From contig NDFF03000386.1 of the NCBI GenBank assembly GCA_002150815.3, positions 124,001-188,000 on the forward strand: 64,000 nt of DNA, given 5' to 3'. A program made the position numbers and the translations under genes. Shown piece by piece: positions 59,426-64,000 of this stretch. Below the pieces are notes generated by a model. The model saw only the letters and a list, made by a program, of their open reading frames with translations. It was not told where the DNA came from and did no database searches. Position 1 is the first letter of the stretch; every line of letters begins with the position of its first letter. This DNA is from Grammothele lineata. Lineage: Eukaryota > Basidiomycota > Agaricomycetes > Polyporales > Polyporaceae.

Positions 59426-59730
59426 CTACGCCTTAGGGCCCTTGCCGGCCTTGGCCGCCGGGGAGGGAGCGGGAGTGTTCTTCGGCGCGGGCTGGCCCTT
59501 TGGGGTAGCCTTGTCGCCAGCCTTAGCCTGTGGTAGAACACGGTGAACATCGTTGTGGGATGCGGACAAATTATTCAAGCACAAAAACGTACTTGCGATC
59601 CCTGACCGCGAGCAGCGGAGTCGGCGGCGGGCTTGGCAGCGGGAGCTGAGCGAGCCGTGAGCATCAGCAGATGACGAGGCAGGGCTGGCGGCGGTAGCTT
59701 ACCAGCACCACGAGATCCCTTAGCCGGCAT
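59426..59730 (-). CDS. Small basic Ala/Pro/Lys/Gly-rich protein (60 residues)
   Basis: Three short exons on the minus strand, 59730-59703, 59645-59593 and 59527-59426, join in frame with canonical GTAAGC...CAG and GTACGT...CAG introns. They give MPAKGSRGAA, then repeated AAK/PAAK and KGQPAPKN-type stretches, ending AGKGPKA with TAG at 59426. Composition is almost entirely Ala, Lys, Pro, Gly, Ser and Gln, like the tail of a linker-histone- or HMG-type protein, but no folded domain is visible. Codon use is GC-ending, as in well-expressed genes of the window. It is likely disordered and might bind nucleic acid; function unknown. The evidence is the clean splice pattern and reading frame. Confidence 0.68.
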
Positions 59731-62586
59731 TGTGATGTGTGTTGAGAGAGGTGGTGGGAGTGTAGTAAGTAGTGGTGGTGAGCGAAGAGGACTTTGCTGG
59801 GGAGAGGACGTCGAGGTAGACCGCCTTTTATACGCGTCAGGCCGGCAGCGAGAAGCGTGTTCTATGCTTGTCGAGCTAGAGCAGCAAGTCGAGGATCGAT
59901 CGCTCGTCCCTGCTGAGCACAGGCTAGAGCTATCCTAGAACAACGCTCGTCGAACTAGTACATCTTCCCGTTGGCTGGCGGTAAAACCTAGGCGAACAAA
60001 ACGGGCGCAGCGACGGTCAGAACCAGCGCGACGGTGAGTTCGTACGTACTAGCGCAATAGACTCACCTCGCCTCCGAACGCGAGCGATTGGACGGGGCAC
60101 TCGATGTGCAACGTCCAGCCCACAGAATCGAGCGGAAATGAACGATCCTCGACGGCCATTGGCAGACATTGGCTGTGGGTTCAGCGGACGATCACGGTTC
60201 CATCTTCTCGACTGCGATGGCGAGTGGACAGGAGATGCGCTAATTCTGCGGAGGGGCGGCGCGGGGGGCGGGAATCGCTTCAAGGGGCGGTATTGCGTAC
60301 TGGAAATGCCGATACAGAAGGTTCGGTCGTCAGGTTTGAGCCACTTAACCAGACGATCTGCACCAGAGGCAATGTGGGAGCTATAATTATTCAGCTATCG
60401 AGGTTCCGTTATCAAGTACTAACCGTTGATTGCCTAGGATGAGGGTCACCATGGGACAAAGAGAGCCTGAGAGCGTTCACTCACAGTTTGGGGAGCACTC
60501 TTTTGATGGATTTCACCGGAGTCTAACACGCTGGCGATTCCCTGACGGCAAATTCCGGAACGGTGGATATCCCAGGGCATTACGGCCCGGGGAGGTGCAG
60601 AAGCTGGGATCTTGGGGCCAGCGCAGGAAGTTCGCTGAAATCTCGCGCGTGTCCGGGGTATCGATAGGCTTGCATCGAAGCACACGAACACCTCGTGCGC
60701 AATGGCGCGACGAAGACGACAGAGGAACTTTCATCGGCAGATGCTCCTGAGCTGTTTTCATCCAGTTCATCTGGAAGAGTCTCTCCTCTGGCAGCAGTGG
60801 GTCTGGCTTCCACAGTGTTGGACAGACTTGAGACGGTAACCGTGCTAGGGGTGACCTATTCGTAGCACCGTCGAGGATGTCAGCACAGAGTTCAGTCAGT
60901 ATATTTGATAGGTACATTACCTGTAAGTTCAGCACAAAAGATCGTATGGAAGATGGATAGAACGGATGCGGCTGAGCACTGTCAAGAACGGTGCCAAAAA
61001 CACCACTCCTCGTAGACGCCCACGGCCTTGGCCCTTGGGATAAGGAGCCGTGGGAAGCGGTATGTCTCGGCAGTGCTCGGCAGTATCGGCAACCTCGACG
61101 TTCGATTTGGGCTGCCGGCATCCGAGGACACGTTGCACCGCATCCCCCCACTGTCCCGACCGACGTAGCCGACCGACTCCTTTGAACATAGCGCCAGTCT
61201 TCGGAATACCTGCTCTTTCTTCACAGGGGAAAGGAGGCGGTGCAAAAGGAAATGTTAGCTCCTGGTCACGGTGAGTGGATTACCGAAAGTCAGGACATCG
61301 CTTCATAAACGTTAGTCGTTGCAGATCGCATTCGATTTCACTCTAGAAGTCAGTAGTAGGGACACTCAACTCGTCTGACTTTGCCACTCGTTCACGAGCA
61401 AATGGAAACGCGACGGAGTTATCTCATCTTGAACCACTGTTCCGTCTTTGCATGACATAAAGCTACGCTCTTCGTTCTTCTGTGGCCCACTTCCGCAGCG
61501 CCCTGCATCGCCTTCGAATTCCTTGTCGCTCGGTGTCGGGAAGCTTTTGCGGCATTCTTCAGCGTATAGGAGGCCGAGTGGCTGCACTATGCGGCTGTCT
61601 CGGTGATGAAACAAGCACTGATGCTCCTTACGTTGACGAAGAGTATGCAAAGCGTGCTCAGGACATCTGTCAGTACATCAGCCGCCCCGAGTTGCTTGCG
61701 TTCATATCGCTCACTCCAGCTTCGAAGAGTTTATTTGCTTCTCGGTCTTACCAGAACATTCCCGCGCATCTGTATGGGAAGTGGAGCGTCTTTCTGTGCG
61801 TCCACCCCCGCTTCTTTTTTCTCGGTACATGCTCGTGTGAATTACATCCACCCACTACCTCTCGTCCAGAACACGTGGCTCTTGGCTGAACATGCTCCGG
61901 TATCTCCAGCTGACGTTCTGTTTTACGATGCCGTGTGCGGCTGGTCTTACCGCCACAAGGACACTGCTTATCCATGAGAAGCGCATAGCTGTCCGAGGTG
62001 GACTGGACCGCATAAAGTTGAAGCGGTGTGAACTTTACCTCGTCATCGCTCCCACGGACATGACCGCTTCAGATGCCTCCCTCGGCCGGAATCCCACCAG
62101 CAGGTTATCCGAAGGGTGTTGAATAGTCGTCGTACGCTCTCGAAGGAGGTTGCTGGATCTATATTTGCAATCGAGTTCAAGAAAAGCTAACTTCACCTCC
62201 CCGCCAGATCAACAGCTTGGCGTTTCGGCAGCAGTCTCTCCCTGCTTCCCTCGTGCTGCTGAGAATCTTCAGCCCCATCGCGACAGTAGCACGCATGCAC
62301 CCTATTCGTCAAGTGATGAAGGAAGACACGGATCCATGCGCAATGTGCTGACTGACCCCTCTCCAGCCACGAGGTCCGGTCAGCCCGACGGTCCACTGCA
62401 TCCCGAGAAGCAGAAGGAACAGCCTGCTCCACACTCTTCTCCTCGGCCACATATCCCGCTTGATAGGCCTCGGGTCCGTATAAAGGCCTACCCCGTAAAC
62501 CTCTGGAACCTCAGCTTGGTCCCGACCCAGCTTGACAGCCCCACTCGAGCCGACCCGCCCCTCGTCTCCTCTGTCCGCCGTCAAAC
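59731..62586. other. 2.9-kb stretch with at most one weak gene
   Basis: Upstream of the small basic-protein gene and upstream of the peptidase gene. Many short frames overlap on both strands. The only protein-like one is listed at 61482-61889. A minus-strand frame at 60513-61151 has no recognisable content. Confidence 0.45.
61482..61889 (+). CDS. Hypothetical protein, weak prediction
   Basis: The central part TDAPYVDEEYAKRAQDICQYISRPELLAFISLTPASK has helix-like, protein-like composition, in contrast to neighbouring frames. The ends run into Phe/Cys-rich text that looks intronic. No family recognised. It may be one exon of a spliced gene or a relic. Confidence 0.25.
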   Translation: MAHFRSALHRLRIPCRSVSGSFCGILQRIGGRVAALCGCLGDETSTDAPYVDEEYAKRAQDICQYISRPELLAFISLTPASKSLFASRSYQNIPAHLYGKWSVFLCVHPRFFFLGTCSCELHPPTTSRPEHVALG

Positions 62587-63520
62587 ATGTTCGCCGCCGC
62601 CTTCCTTCTTAACGCGCTTCTCGCGACCTCCGCGCTCGCGATCCCCACTGCCCGCGAACGCCTCAACCAGCGTGTTGCGCGCCGTCTCGGCCTCACGCAC
62701 CAGGGCGGCACGAAGATCGCGAGCACGACCCCGATCGCGGACGTCGCGACGAACAACACCCACGCCGAGTTCAGCACGAACTGGTCTGGCGCCGTCCTCG
62801 TCGCTGGCGCGGTGCGTTGATATTCGGTCCTTTCTCGCGGGCGGCGGTGCGAGTTACTGATGAATCCATACTACGGCTTATAGAACACGTTCAAGTCGGT
62901 CACCGGCACATTCACCATCCCGACGCCCAAGGAGCCATCCGGCGGCTCCGGCACTCACTCTGCCTCTGCTTGGGTCGGTATCGATGGTGACACTTGCGGC
63001 ACCGCGATCCTCCAGACCGGCATCGACTTCACCGTCTCCGGCACCCGCACCTCGTTCGATGGTTAGCTTATACACGTCTTTTCGCGTCGTCCCTTGGCTA
63101 ACGGCATCTCCTTCAGCGTGGTTCGAATGGTTCCCCGACTTCGCTCACGACTTCACCGGCATCTCGCTTAGCCCCGGCAACTCCATCACTGTCTCCGTGA
63201 CCGCCACCTCGCTCACCGGCGGTACCGCGACGATCGTGAACCACTCGACCGGCCAGACCGTCTCGCACACCTTCTCCGGCCAGCCCTCGCTCTGCCAGGA
63301 GAACGCAGAGTGGATCGTCGAGGACTTCGAGGAGGGCTCCTCGCTCGTCCCCCTCGCCAACTGGGGCACCGTCACCTTCACGGGCGCGTCCGCGACGACC
63401 GGCAGCGGCACGATGAGCCCCTCGGGCGCGACGATCATCAACATGGAGCAGAACGGCCGCGTCCTCACCTCTGCGTCCGCCAGCGGCTCGTCTGTCACCG
63501 TCGCTTACACCGGCCCGTGA
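62587..63520 (+). CDS. Secreted glutamic peptidase, family G1 (eqolisin)
   Basis: Acid endopeptidase of the eqolisin family, secreted for extracellular protein degradation. Exons 62587-62811, 62884-63061 and 63117-63520 give 268 residues, typical for the preproenzyme. A signal peptide covers about residues 1-19 (FLLNALLATSALA), then a short propeptide rich in Arg. The mature part starts near the STNWSGAVL motif. The catalytic pair is visible: Gln in AILQTGIDF, after SAWVGIDGDTC, and Glu in AEWIVEDFEE. The beta-sandwich ends with TSASASGSSVTVAY. Asn-x-Thr/Ser sites (NNT, NWS, NHS) allow N-glycosylation. All exons are high in C/G at third positions. No defect seen. Confidence 0.95.
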
Positions 63521-64000
63521 GCGTCTCGTTTCGAAAAGCGTAGGGTTTCTTGAGTTTGGACTTTACACGGATTTCGGGCGATTCGCGTTTGTTGCACGCA
63601 TGCGCGCGTTGTAGAGAAGAGTAAATACTACCGGATGGGAAGTGTACTAGCCTTAACGAATAACGAAATGACGGTTGGATGATGTTGTATCTCAAGCACG
63701 AAGTGTTTAACTTCAAGCGCTGCCTCAGGCACTCTCCAAGTACGTCGCGCTTCCTTACACGATGACTCTGCTTACAGCGAAGGGACGTCTCTCAGGACCT
63801 TAGACGTGTGCATGGCCCTGCTGCAGGGCGATGAGCCCACACGCTACAGCACGTAGTGAAGGCGGCAATTGCCAAATCAAGATGAGTCGGGATGCTGAGG
63901 TAAGCCACTCACTCTCTCACGCTCGACGCCAATGGCGCTCAACGGGCGCTGGCATTTTTTGCTCTTTTCCTCTCGCTCTCAGCGCCCCACCTGCAATGAT
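63521..64000. other. 3' flank of the peptidase gene; nothing recognised
   Basis: Runs to the end of the window. No open frame or RNA gene was supported. Confidence 0.6.

Noticed and set aside
60513..61151. Minus-strand open frame of 212 codons upstream of the peptidase
   Set aside because: No recognisable motif, overlapped by equally long frames in other phases, and no supporting splice sites.

Overview
The window is nuclear DNA from a filamentous basidiomycete, most likely an Agaricomycete. Genes are dense with short GT-AG introns of about 50-70 bases. The recognisable families are fungal: a group III HAMP-repeat hybrid histidine kinase, a Prm10/ThrE-type membrane protein, GPI8, an eqolisin (G1) peptidase, a PARP family linked to E2 domains in fungi, and HSPA12-type Hsp70 proteins. 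No tRNA, rRNA, CRISPR array or bacterial-style operon was found.

Layout. (1) 1-8 kb, minus strand: three tandem paralogues of the fungal PARP/E2 family. The leftmost has an extra N-terminal domain and runs off the window; the other two are shorter and end just after the PARP domain. (2) 9.4-13.3 kb, minus: a 10-exon Prm10/ThrE-like multipass membrane protein. (3) 13.3-22.2 kb: almost 9 kb with no supportable gene, containing a strongly diverged tandem repeat at 16.5-18.0 kb. (4) 22.2-27.7 kb, plus: an 18-exon group III hybrid histidine kinase, then 28.5-30.1 kb GPI8, the catalytic subunit of GPI transamidase. (5) 30.9-51.8 kb: an accessory-looking block made of three repeated gene types. These are five plus-strand copies of a coiled-coil family of unknown function with an S-V-A-G-R-W-R motif, two minus-strand HSPA12-like Hsp70 genes and two minus-strand epoxide-hydrolase-type genes. 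Members face each other tail to tail. One coiled-coil copy is decayed, and a 0.9-kb non-autonomous element with inverted terminal repeats and about two dozen GATAATCC-type motifs abuts its stop codon. (6) 53.2-59.1 kb, plus: a 12-exon ankyrin-repeat protein of about 1,770 residues with a nucleotidyltransferase-like N-terminal segment. (7) 59.4-59.7 kb, minus: a three-exon gene for a 60-residue basic protein. (8) 62.6-63.5 kb, plus: a secreted G1 peptidase.

How they fit together. The kinase, GPI8, the Prm10-like protein and the ankyrin gene look like ordinary single-copy genes, with high GC third positions in their exons. The 31-52 kb block looks like a lineage-specific expansion: coiled-coil and Hsp70 genes recur as a convergent pair, exon lengths and intron phases are shared between copies, and the block holds a decayed copy and a transposable element. 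It and the PARP array are the most likely places for undescribed biology. Splice sites were assigned by eye, using reading-frame continuity and conserved motifs.
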